This document shows positions 35,074 through 45,993 of a stretch of 64,000 bases of DNA, piece by piece; position 1 is the stretch's first letter, and each line of letters starts with the position of its first letter. The position numbers were made by a program, and so were the translations under genes. The DNA comes from Sanghuangporus weigelae (lineage: Eukaryota > Basidiomycota > Agaricomycetes > Hymenochaetales > Hymenochaetaceae). The notes below the pieces were generated by a model, which saw only the letters and a list, made by a program, of their open reading frames with translations, was not told the origin of the DNA and did not search any database. The stretch is taken from assembly GCA_033182465.1 (NCBI GenBank), contig CP137319.1, forward strand, positions 2,728,001 through 2,792,000, in the 5' to 3' direction.

Positions 35074-36900
35074 ATGTGGCGGTTCCTATCAAATGACGAT
35101 GTTCCACAGTTTCTGGACTCTTTAGACTTACCAGGAGTTGCAAAGTACATCAAGAGCGAGTCTTGCAAGAATATATTTGTTATGGTAAATAAATCCGTCA
35201 TTGATTTGCAATATATAACAAACTCACGTTACAATTTACCAGGCTGGTGCAGGTCTGCAGTTAATTGCTAACCTCTTTACTTGCAACACCACTCTTAACG
35301 AATTCTGTGGGATAGGTATAAGCACTTCAGCTGGTATTCCCGATTTCAGGTCGCCAGATACTGGTGAGTGCTAGTGTGATTTAAGCAGGAGCATTCTGAA
35401 AGGCACTAAACCATCGGAAATTACAGGGTTATACGTGCGCTGTTTTTATATATATGATAATTATATTCCTCCAACCAATCGAATACGGTCAGGCGAACCT
35501 CGCAAGGCTTAATCTGCCATACCCAGAAGCGGTATTTGATATCAGCTTCTTCAAACGAAATCCTCGGCCTTGTAAGCTCGTAACATGCTCTGGACTCTTT
35601 TTGGTTCTAATAATGAGAATCCTTCAGTTTATGTACTGGCTCATGAGCTGGCTCCCGGTAGATTCCGGCCTACTCTGACTCATTCATTCATCAAGCTCCT
35701 TGCTGACAAGGAGCTCTTGCATACATGCTTTACACAAAACATTGATACGCTCGAACGTGCCGCGGGCGTTCCTCCCGAGAAGATCATAGAGGCCCATGGC
35801 AGCTTCGCAAATCAGCACTGCGTGGAATGTGGTGCCTCGTATCCAGAAGATAAGATCAAGAAGAAAATCGACGAGCAGGAGATTCCGATCTGCGAGAAAC
35901 CGGGATGTGGAGGATTTGTCAAGCCCGACACTGTCTTCTTCGGAGAAAGCGCGAGTACCTTCTCAGTGTTGTTCACAAGACATCAATTTACTCATTCTGT
36001 TATCTGCAATAGATGCCTCCTAACTTCTTCCGTCGACTGGGATACCTTAAAGATGCAGATCTACTCATTGTTTTAGGCACTTCGCTCACAGTTCATCCCT
36101 TTGCGTCCCTGGCAGAACTGGTACCAGAAGAATGTCCTCGGTTGCTGGTTAACTTGGATCACGTTGGTGGCTGGGGCTCACGCTCCAATGATGTCGCATG
36201 CCTTATGCCTGTTGACAACGCCATGCGACAGCTGTGCAGTCTTCTGGGATGGGAAGAGGAACTGGATGCGTTATGGGCAGCAACAGACATGACCATGAAG
36301 AATCGCATCGAACCTTCTGCAGTCACGGCGAAAGAGCCTGCTGAAAATCGGGAAGAGGAACCTGAAGAACGTAAAAAGGTTGAAGAGAAGCAGAAAAAGG
36401 TGGCAGAGGCGAAGGAAGAAGAAGCTCTCAAAGCGACGGAAGAGAAGGAGAGGAAGGAGGTGATAGAGGTGGAGGAAGAAACTCACAAAGCAAGGGAAGA
36501 GGAGGGAGCGAGGGAAGACAAGAACAGAAAGGAGGTGGAAGTGGTGGAGGAAGAAGAAACTCCCGAAGCGAGGGAGGTAGAGGAGGAACCCAAAGAGAAG
36601 GAAGAGCCGTCTACCGCCGATGACAAGAACGTCGATGAGGAAATGCTCGCAAATCTCGTTGATAAGCTGGCCGAAACGATCAGTAGGGTCAGATTAGAGC
36701 AGGAAATCGAAACTGGGGACGGAGATCAAGCTAAACCGGATGCCGATGAGGGAGATTCGACTCGGCCAGAAGGCAAGTCTACGTCCGATAACGCAGACGA
36801 CCCGTCAGACGAATCTGTTGGAACGAAAGAACCAAAGGACTCATCAGTACAAGGACAGGAGTCAAGCACGACCAGTTCGTTACAGACTGGAAAGCTCTGA
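35074..36900 (+). CDS. Sirtuin (SIR2-type NAD-dependent protein deacetylase) with acidic tail
   Basis: NAD-dependent lysine deacylase, closest in layout to the yeast Hst2/human SIRT2 class. ATG at 35074. Exons join to [32 protein letters not shown] (NAD-binding signature), RNPRP-FYVLAHELAPGRFRP, FTQNIDTLERAAGV (catalytic core), EAHGSFANQHCVECG (active-site His and first zinc Cys pair), ICEKPGCGGF (second Cys pair), KPDTVFFGES, then MPPNFFRRLGYLKDADLLI, LGTSLTVHPFASL, LLVNLDHVGG and a C-terminal Rossmann end. The splice between FFGES and MPPNFF is awkward: the best in-frame option starts at GTGTTG (about 35969) and leaves six extra residues. After about residue 310 a highly acidic, Glu/Lys-rich coiled-coil-like tail (about 36340-36610) is followed by a polar end. 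The tail is unusual in length and may be regulatory. Confidence 0.88.
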
Positions 36901-37044
36901 CACTTTTCGTTTCTGTTCACTTTCGGAATGCATTTGGCGGCTATTCTATCGATTTAGAATGATTTGTTTCGCATTGTAGTAGAGTCAATCAAAATATATC
37001 TATTCTCCTGCTTTATTATAGACATGGTACTAAAACTTACAGAG

Positions 37045-37175
37045 TAAATACATCAAATGATATGCGTCTACCAAAAAGCCATTCACCACGGGAAGGCCAT
37101 CGTACTTCTAGCCTCAGGATCCTAAATGGCTGATCTGCGTCGAGATGTCAGATATTATCGGCTTAAGAGGCATCG
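37045..37175. repeat. Degenerate direct repeat, copy A
   Basis: Shares long stretches with 38245-38390, for example AAATGATATGCGTCTACCAA against AAATGATACGCGTCCACCAA, and ATGTCAGATATTATCG in both. The copies differ by point changes and small indels, so the duplication is old. Confidence 0.65.
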
Positions 37176-38244
37176 AAGTATGACGCACACCATATGAGTG
37201 AGGTCTGATTCACGGCTTAGTGTGGTGGAGTAAATGCGCTCCATCTCGATGACCTCCTCTCCTGCTTCCTCGCACGGATAATTGTATTGTCTGAGCCCTG
37301 CAATACCTCCAGTCTGCCTAGCCAAGCTAGGAAAGTCCCAGAAGTTAGTTAGACAGCTGTAATGCATGACAGCCTGACCGGACCGAGTTTCTGGCAGGGA
37401 TGTCAGTCAGGATAATTGTTCAGGTCGCTAACTCTCGCTGCTGAATACTCACAAGATATCTAATCGAAGTCAAGACGCCAGTCTGATAGCCAACGTCGAG
37501 TCAGTACGTAGCCATGTTCAGGGAAGCGAAGATAATTACCAAAAATCAGCGATTTGTAACGCACCATGCGGCGCCTCATCCAGTATCTTCTGCTTAACGG
37601 ATTCTATTGCAGGGTTTAATGGCATATTTGACAACGAGCTCATCCGCTCGTACCTGGACAGTCATTGTGCATAGAAAGATGCCATCCTAATTTAGCCCGA
37701 GCGACTTTATAGGACAAGTAGAAGGATGCTCTCACAAGCTGAGACTGCGAAGACGAAATCCCACTCCAACTCAAAGTCACTGGATACGCCAACACGAGGA
37801 AGGTGTTCTTCCCGGAAATCATTGAGCTTGACGACAATGCCATACAGGGCGTCGAACGGGATGCCGTCAGACTATATACTTGGTAGCCACGGTTGTTTGG
37901 ACATGTTTCGACCTATTCGCGTCAATGCATGCGCCGCGCAGTAGTACCCCTGAAAAGAATTCAGTGAGGACAAGAGACAACTTGTGGGATGCGAAGGCGC
38001 GCTTACTATGAACCAAAGTAGAAAAAGTTAGCATGAATTATACTCTGAAAGCAACCGTCAAACCTCAAACTGTTCCTGAGGCGATAACCCTGCACTCTGC
38101 ACACCTTGCACGTCATGTATCCCAGGAGGTAATGGCTCTATGATATAGAAATCAATTGTATAATCATCACTGTCACTACTGCACTCAAGTTAGAACAAAG
38201 TTCAAGTAAAGAATGCGATACCCACAGTTATGGCATGCGGTGAA

Positions 38245-38390
38245 AATATGCTAAATGATACGCGTCCACCAAACAGGCCATCCACCATGCGAATACCATC
38301 GTAACCCGAGACTCGTGGTAGTGATAGCAGACTTGTGGTTGATCTGCGTTAAAATGTCAGATATTATCGACTTAAAGGGCATCATGTCTA
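38245..38390. repeat. Degenerate direct repeat, copy B
   Basis: Partner of 37045-37175, about 1.2 kb away in the same orientation. A one-base indel separates their best minus-strand frames (YDGIRMVDGLFGG against YDGLPVVNGFLVD), suggesting that both derive from one former coding exon. Confidence 0.65.
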
Positions 38391-40447
38391 GATGCGCCGC
38401 TGCGCCTGGAGAAATAATAGATGTCGAATGGCATCTGTCGAATGAACATAAGTAAGGCATCCTTCAAACAGACAGGAGTGAACCTACGATCCGAGTCACC
38501 AGGGGAGTTAGTACGAAGAGGGAAATGACTGGTGAAGAGACATATTCTGAAGTAGCTCGATGAGAAAGGCAATAACAATGTGGTCGAGGGTGATAATCCA
38601 ATGGACTTTCTCTGCCTCAGCAACCTCACGTACCCGCATGACAAAAAAAATCAAGCCAACTCTGACCACTTGCACCTTGGCGGTCGGCAACGAGCAGAGG
38701 ATGCTCGGAAAACTTTGCGGCCCATGCGATGACTGTCGCCAGTAAGGCCAGACGCAAAGGCCGGACGCAAAGGCTTCTTCAAAGTCGCCTTTGTCCCTGG
38801 AGAGAGCGCGTGTTTGAGTCTCGAACGAAACTGTACTGGATCGAGCAGAGGGAGTCGCGTATGGCAGTTCTGGAAGAAGGCCTCGACCGAGTCTAGAGCA
38901 AATCTTGTCGGGCATGCAATTAGAATACAGTTAGAGTATCTACTGACAACAGAAAGATGGACATACTCGACTCGAAATGCCTCGCTCTCGAGACATTTGC
39001 TCAGCTAACCTCATTCATTGAGTAATGGCTTGGATGCATTTACGTTGGTCCCTCCAGGAAAAAGAGGTACGCTAGCAACTGCCGACCTAGCATAGAACGT
39101 CAGACTTGAAAACAAAAGTTCAACATACCCACGTGATGCATTTCACGTGGACGTGTCGAGGCACGATTTCATCAAAGAAGAATACGGAATCCACTGATGA
39201 GTCCACACATAACCTCAAAGTCGGTGGCTCAATTGACCCTTGCCTCTGCCCGACGGACCGCGGATTCTCAGACGTCAGACATCAAGCTATGGCGAAATCC
39301 ATGGCATTTCTGGCAGATCAAACATTTGTGGCTAGTCTTCCATCCAGGTAAGCAAGACAGTTGTAGTTGTAGACAACTACGTGTATTCATGCAATCATAG
39401 GCCTGTTTGGGAAATGAAGATGATACACAACTGTTAACTTTGGCAAGCTCTAAGTAGACTCCGTGAGTTTATGTCTTAACACCATTGCTCGCTTCGCACC
39501 CTACACTCCAAAATTTCTCGGAGTTCATTCCACGAACCCATACCGCAGCGTAGTCCTTGACGATGGGGCTCTCTTCCTCTCGTAGGTTGGGACTATGCAC
39601 GCCTTTGATAATTCTCACCACGCGTTCACCATTGCACATGCTCGCGTTGGTTGGACCACAGCATGTGAATGAAATGGGGGGGCAGAACGTGGAGTGCGAA
39701 ATAAGGGTACCGTAGCCGTGAAATGCTGTGTTCCAGCTTTGGATTCATGGTGTCAGACGAACCTCGCGCTGTGCCGCAGCCGCGGGTCGCTCTTCTGACA
39801 TGAGCAACTTTCTCTTCATGTATCTGCCCTCTGTATTATACTTTATGTCACTAATCTTTGGTCCCCATGAACCGGTAACCGAGAGACAAAGGCTGGCATT
39901 TATACTAGTTATGTTGTATCGGTCCATCATGATATTTCACACGTATGTTGCATCTTCAACTATCAGTCAAACCCTGCGTTCGCGGATAGAATACGACCGG
40001 CTCGTGATCCGAAGCACCCCATGGTAGTAGGGTGGCCCTATTGCAGAGGGAAAATGGTATCCGGAGCTGATGCTTAACCTGATGAAACCGATGGTCCAGA
40101 GCGACCCGAGGTCCCAAACCGGACATGGTGATTATGGGCACGTTCAACCAACATATTGAATACGGTTAGCTCAATTTGTCGTCAGATACACTTTTCGTGA
40201 TTTTTTACTGACTTTAAGTCCAGCCGACAAAACTGGAACAGCTCATGCTGGCCGAAAAGAACTTGACGGTGGACCAGATGGAATATCTCGAGGAACCGTA
40301 AGTAATATTTGACAATTTCCGCTCCGCTTTCTGAGTCATGTACATATAGTGTTCCGAGCAGATAAATAAGACTATCAGGATACTAGTCCTGCTCCTACGG
40401 CATACCGCATGACACGATCCCGTAACGGCTACGCGACGAACCCGAGA

Positions 40448-41703
40448 TCAAGCGACTTCTGGCTTGTGCTCCGTTCCCCTACTAGAACGCCATGTCTCAG
40501 GTCCCTAATTGTACAATCAGTGAAATTCCGATGTGCTAGAGCGTTACTGCTAACCTTCCTATTATTGATTCTCTGATTCTTGATGCGCCTCGTAAACCAC
40601 TCCAATGTGGTTGTGTTAGTCTCGAATTTCGTCCTTTCATCCGGTGTAAGTTGATCCAGTCTTGCCTTTATCACCGCACTCTGTTCTGATAGTGCATGCA
40701 GGACCACATGGTTTGCCGGTCGAGTGAAATACACAAGTGACCATCGTGTATATGCCGCCTGCTCCCCAGGAGGCGGAACGACACGGTGTAGGTTTGAACG
40801 AAGTATTCCACCGAAAAGTAGCGTAAGAGCGTCTCCTGTGTTGCAGATTGCATGACAGGGAATTGGGCGCACATACTGCCATTCGGTATATCCTGGAGGA
40901 AGGACCTGTAAACCTCCGAGCCGATTGTGAAGGAAGGACAGCGATCCGAAGTCGGTATGGGCACCTATGGCTACCTTCGGATTAGCTGACGCATAGATAT
41001 CAGAAGTGCTCTTCGGAGGGTTTCTGATGCATCGTGCTTCACAGCCGCTCGGGTCTTCGTGCTTGTGAAGCTTCAGGCAAAGCTCCGGCGGGGAGACCCA
41101 GCTTCTTCTCGAAGACAGTGAGAATAGTTGTGTTGACTTCAAGGGCCTTCATTATGAATGGCTTGATTGTTGATTCCATTCGGTCGTTGACAGTAGATGG
41201 ATATGTACGATGGACCACCTTCGGAAAGGCCAATGCGTCGTTCTTAGAAACATTGATGAACTCCACCGTGTCAAGGTTCCCATATTCATCCGTTGCATTC
41301 GCACCTGCCGCCTTGTATCTGAGCAGTAGATGAGTAAATCCGATATTCTTATATTCTTATTAAGGAAAATGAAATATCGATTACCCAAACGACCGTCCGT
41401 TATCTCCTTGTTCGAATTTCATTTTCTCCTCCAAGGGAAGCTTCATTGTTTCTTCACCCATTTCAAACATTTCATCAACCTATCGTTCTGCGCCATAGTT
41501 CTTCAGGCTAACAAGTACGTGAGAATTTGTCTAACTATATGTGGAAAGAAAATGACATACTACCAGAAGCCCAACTCTGTGGCTGCCTTCCAAAGTTTGG
41601 CAATTTCGTCTGTGTCGCTGGCTTTGATGAGCTCGTAATCGACGACGAGAAGGGGATGTGTAGGGATATTGTCGGGGAAAGGAGGGAACGTGAGTCCGGG
41701 CAT
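40448..41703 (-). pseudogene. Isopenicillin-N-synthase-like 2-oxoglutarate/Fe(II) dioxygenase, two lesions
   Basis: On the minus strand, ATG at 41703 (MPGLTFPPFPDNIPTHPLL) opens the N-terminal DIOX domain, and WKAATELGFW-YLKNYGAER follows across an intron. A TAG (41480-41482) then replaces an expected Glu before VDEMFEMGEETMKLPLEEK. GRSFG-YKAAGANATDEYG and VEFINVSKNDALAFPK follow. A one-base insertion near 41080 (GLPAGAL to KLHKHEDPSGCEARC) shifts the frame. The catalytic core is then perfect: IGAHTDFGSLSFLHNRLGG (iron His and Asp), GDALTLLFGGILRSNLHRVV (distal His) and RWSLVYFTRP (2-oxoglutarate Arg/Ser). The final intron joins NNRK to GPETWRSSRGTEHKPEVA and TGA at 40448. Otherwise complete, so inactivation is recent, or these are sequencing errors. 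Confidence 0.8.
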
Positions 41704-41930
41704 GTTCGAAAACGAAAGGCTCGTGCTTTAAGATATTGCGACAGAGGTAAGAAACTCGAGTCGACTCTGGGAGGCATTGGTGAATTTCACCTCGGCCTTT
41801 TATCTTCAAAGAGACTGGTCTGTTCGCCCAACCATTCTAGACCGACGGCCAACTCAACCCGGGCAAGGACACGGTTTCAAATGAATGACCGAGAGGTTTC
41901 CTAAGAACACCGTCGATATGTTATCTTGAA
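41704..41930. other. Short divergent intergenic region
   Basis: Upstream of the dioxygenase relic (-) and of the unidentified frames (+). No TATA box was identified. Confidence 0.4.
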
Positions 41931-43612
41931 ATGGCCATTTCCGTGTTCAATCACTGTGGCATTATCGTCGATTACCGAGGTCGTCGACTGAAGTGGGACC
42001 GACTGAGGTCATGGCGCGGTTGTGCGTCTGTCGCAACTGCGAGAAGCACAAGTGTGTTCTCCGTGAGATTGTATCTAGAATGTTCTCGTTCTGGTTCTCT
42101 CGGACCCAATTTCGCTCAATTCTACGAAGATGCTCTCACGAAGAACCGGATTCGAAGTGAAGCGTTGTGCATCGGCGAGTACAGCTTTAAGCGAACAGTG
42201 ACCTCTGTTACAGTCTGCAGTGATACCTGCGTCCGAGACCACTTGCAATATTCCGTGATATGGAGTCTTGTAATCTGCGACGCTATCACGCCTTCATGGA
42301 GCTCGATGGACAACCAGAGCCGCTATTGCGAACATCTGACTCTTCGAGTGGACTACTTGCACCCCGCATCGTCTAGCAAAGGCAACAGCCGCATGTTTGT
42401 ACCCTCGGTATCCTTCTGCTCACGACCGGTGTTTCTTCCCGACGTGCTACCTACTCCAGTTTCCCCGATACCTCCGATGTCTGAGGAATTCGGACCTCAG
42501 CATTTTGCCAGAGGAAAGATCGGCGAACTATTATTCGTATACGACACTCTGTTGTTCTTCGCGTCGTATGTCCCGACACCGACCTCGACAGAAGCGACAA
42601 AAGATGATCCAAATTACATCTATGCTGGTATCGAAGTCATCGATATGAAGGCGCCAGAGAAGACCACACTTTGGGAGTATCCCGATTCCCAACTCGGTGC
42701 ATATGTCACGATGCATGTCCACGCGCACGTGAATCAAGCTCTTGTCGTTTGGCAGAACTCTACTCGCTTCCACAGTTGTCTCATTGCCAAGCACGGATCC
42801 ACAAACATCGCAGGCCGCTTTTAGGCATCTCCGATCCCAACCTACCTTTTCCATTTCAGCCTCTGCCCGATTCAATTTCGGATTCAGAGCGTGTCCGGCT
42901 CGTGATGATGCCTGAAATTGCCTTCGCACTTAGTGAACCTGTAGAAGCCCCTGTCGCGTTTTCTTACTGCGACAGTGAGGCGCAAGGCACACTGGAGAGC
43001 GGGAAGAATATGACCGATGCTGGCACGAATGGGCTCCTCCGCTTACAATGATCGCACGCTCCCGCGGCCACACCTATCGAACCATTCAATCAGCACTGAT
43101 CGCTTCGACTTCTAATCGTACAGACATGTCTCCAAGTCAGTCACCCGCACGTTGTGACGGGTCAGAAGTATCCTTCCGACTCTCGCGCGACACCCTATGC
43201 TATGTCCGTGTTCCAACCGATGGATGCTTATGATGTGAAAGAAGGAAACACAGTCGTTGGCCTCGCGCTCGGAGCGAGCGGAAACGGAAGTCTTGCCCTC
43301 GCGGATGGTTCTCTGTCTCGTTGCCTGACTGCCGATGTCGTGCTACCGTCCTATAATGCCTTTACCGGAGAACTATCAACTACGGCCATAAAGACCGTAG
43401 ATCCTTCCTCGTGGACCCGTGCCGCTGAGCTGTATACAAATAGCAGTATTGGAGAGGACAGAGGAGGCTCTCCTTATAGCAATGGGATGGAAACAAGGCC
43501 CCCGCTTATACACTTTGACGATGGGATGGGCCGTCTTGTCGTTGTTCGCGTCTCCCCCTCGGTTAGCGGGGTAGATCACACAGACGAGGTTGTAATTGTA
43601 GATTTTTCGTGA
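41931..43612 (+). pseudogene. Unidentified protein, reading frame broken; F-box-like C-terminus possible
   Basis: One frame is open from 41931 to 42824 (about 297 codons) with protein-like text in its second half (GKIGELLFVYDTLLFFASYV, YIYAGIEVIDMKAPEKTT). A second frame carries 42780-43051 (LGISDPNLPFPFQPLPD, MMPEIAFALSEPVEAP) and then 43154-43612 (DAYDVKEGNTVVGLALGA, DPSSWTRAAELY, PPLIHFDDGMGRLVVVRV, EVVIVDFS). The closing pattern of GxGR-L-V-V ending in VVIVDF recalls the beta-propeller-like tails of basidiomycete F-box proteins, but no F-box was found and at least one frame change is required. Function unknown. Confidence 0.35.
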
Positions 43613-43988
43613 TGTTGAGTTGGAGTCGATAGCCTGCTCTGACCCCTGGGTAATGAGGTAGTCCATTGCGCAATGAAATTTTATTGTCGTTTCACTCCAC
43701 CGATTCTTTTAAATTGTCAGCCTCGACCCAGTTGAACCAGCAGCGAAAGTTTGGCGTCATTCCTCTGTCTTGGCCTTCCACTGGTCCTCATGAACTCAAG
43801 TCCAGCCGGATAAGTCCTCGTTCAGGGCACCACATCATCCGTTCCAAACAAACAAGCAGGGCTAATTCGATTCCAAAAAGGACCATAAGTAGTACAACAT
43901 AGTGGGAGTCAAAATCGAATGAGAAGAGTGTATAGTGTCCCGAACGTCAACACTGCATCTAATCCGAAGGGAAGTGCCCTCTGTCCCT
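43613..43988. other. Convergent intergenic region
   Basis: Between the unidentified plus-strand frames and the end of the sugar transporter gene. Nothing recognised. Confidence 0.45.
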
Positions 43989-45993
43989 CTAGGCGTCACT
44001 TGCCTTCTCGTCGGTCAGGTCCGCACTCTTCGCCTGGTGTTTGACATCCTCCAGCGTCCTGAGACCGACATGAGATTTAATCTTCCAAGCAGTGAACATA
44101 TGACCCTGGCCGAACACTTCCTCGATGTCCTCGAGAGTGCGTCCCTTCGTTTCCGGATACATGAATAGCACATGGATGAAGCAGGCAAAGTTGAATGTCT
44201 ATCGCAGCCATTCAGCATTCGTGAGAGGCAGACAACCGAAGTAGATTATCACTTACGCCGAAAATGAAGTACGTCTTATAGGCAATGTTCGCGAGCCCCG
44301 GAGGTACGGCCCATGCCAGCGCAAAGTTGAAGACCCAGTTCGCGCTCGTGCTCAGACTGACGGCCTTTGCTCGAACTTTCATCGGGAAAATTTCCGCCGG
44401 ATACGTCCAGCTAACAGGTCCCATCGTGATGGCAAACGAGCAGACAAAGAGGTAAGAACAAACGATAATCCCGTACGTGGCAGAGTCGTTGTCATCAATC
44501 ACCCAGATTCTGTCATTGCCGTCCATTCCCCATTCACCATATCTGCCTTGGAGCCCACCGACAAGGAAGAGGAAGAAGCCCATGAACGCCGTGCCAGCAA
44601 GAAGCATGGGTCGGCGTCCCCATTTATCAATGTATATGATAGCGGGAACTGTGAAGTACGTCAGTTAAGAAACATGCTAATTAAATGGGACGCGTACTGG
44701 TGAACAAAACGTTAAGAACATATTGAATGGAGCTAGCGATCAGATTGCCGCGCTTGCCACTCAAACCGGCGCCGCGGAAAACATAAACGATATAGTACAT
44801 CATGATGTTCATACCAGTAAGTTGACTGTTCAATGTCGCAGGGTCAGAATACGCCTTCGAATCGGGGAAGTTCCTCAAGGAAGAGTCTTACCTCCACATC
44901 TGCAAGCTCGTTCCCAGCATCACGCGACGCATGATACCAGGCTTAACGAGATCGAGATAGCTTTTAGCGCCTTCTTGCTTTTCGAAATATACCTGCTGCC
45001 TAATCTCCTCGTATTCCAACTGAACAAGGGAGTCGACCTTGTTGCCATGCGCGTGCAAATCAGCAAGGACATCCAGAGCCTCCTCTTCGCGACCGTGGTC
45101 AATAAGCCAACGAGGACTTTCAGGGAACCACATCATTCCAATCGCCAAAAGAATACCAGGTATCATCTGAAGGCCCCAAGGAATACGGAAAGATGCGACG
45201 CCATTAATGTACGAGCATCCGAACTGAATGAAGTATTGAAGAAGGATACCCCATGTGATTGCCCATTGCTGCAAAGATACCATACGACCACGCAAATGGG
45301 GCTGCGTGATTTCTGCCTGGTATAGAGGAACAGTCGCAGAGGCAAAACCAATAGATATCCCAGAGATGATACGGCCCACAACAAGCATGCCTCGGTTCTA
45401 AGTAGAGCGCCAACATCAGTCATGACTTAACGCATCAATCGATTGCCTTACCTGAGCGGCACACTGTAAAATACTGCCGATAACCCAGAGAATGCCAGAA
45501 AGCATGATCGTCAATTTGCGACCAACAAGGTCGGCAAGCTTTGTGACCATGAGCGCACCAACGAAGGAACCAGCAGGCATGGACGCGACCATGGCGCCTT
45601 GAGCGTCAGAGCCCGGCTGAGGATCAAACTCTGTTCTCAACTGCACTACGAAATCCGGGTAGAGTACTACTTACGTGCTTGAAAACGCGCAGATATGCAT
45701 CATTCTGTTCCAAAAACCTCGATGACTATAGCATCAATGACTGAAGGGCATCAGACTCACCGTCAGCACACCGGACATGGACGAAATGTCCAGACCAAAG
45801 AGTCCACCACCGATACATGCGAATGAACTGACGACGAACTAACAGCAACATATTAAGAGCGTAATACCTAGATCAATACCTTGATAAACCATACCGAGTT
45901 CGATGCAATTCTCTTGCTGTACTGGCGTTGTGAACAGAGTTAGGACTTGGATTGACAACGATGGAATAAGAAACTTACAGTTCGCTTGGACAT
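43989..45993 (-). CDS. Sugar/hexose transporter, MFS sugar porter family
   Basis: Twelve-helix proton symporter or facilitator in the plasma membrane. ATG at 45993 (MSKRT-YSKRIASNSVWFIK) leads through small exons to FVVSSFACIGGGLFGLDIS-SMSG, NDAYLRVFKH, LRTEFDPQPGSDAQGAMV, the sugar-porter motifs KLADLVGRK (first D-R-x-G-R-R-like motif) and GRIISGISIGFASATVPLYQ-AEI (R-G-type motif), then RGRMVSLQQWAITWGILLQY, PESPRWLIDHGREEEAL, TGMNIMMYYIVYVF, YIDKWGRRPMLLAG, VSWTYPAEIFPMKVRAK, and YPETKGRTLEDIEEVF before the stop at 43989. Signature motifs PESPRWL and PETKGRTLE are intact. About nine introns. Related to the fungal hexose/quinate/lactose group; sugar not predictable. No lesion seen. Confidence 0.88.

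Larger units (their letters stand above)
36901..40447. other. Gene-poor region with unassigned fragments and a degenerate duplication
   Basis: No complete gene is recognised. On the minus strand, 38508-38915 holds a membrane-helix-like stretch (VVRVGLIFFVMRVREVAEAE, then WIITLDHIVIAFLIELL) that faintly recalls DUF6534-type proteins. 38090-38210 reads DYTIDFYIIEPLPPG, and 37690-37880 reads DGIPFDALYGIVVKLNDF. On the plus strand 40040-40310 reads GKWYPELMLNLMKPMVQ, then, after a likely intron, LEQLMLAEKNLTVDQMEYL. None is assignable. Two copies of a segment of about 120 bp lie at about 37045 and 38245. Confidence 0.4.

Noticed and set aside
36271-36486. Minus-strand Leu/Phe-rich frame opposite the sirtuin tail
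   Set aside because: Reverse complement of the GA-rich coiled-coil codons; a compositional artefact.
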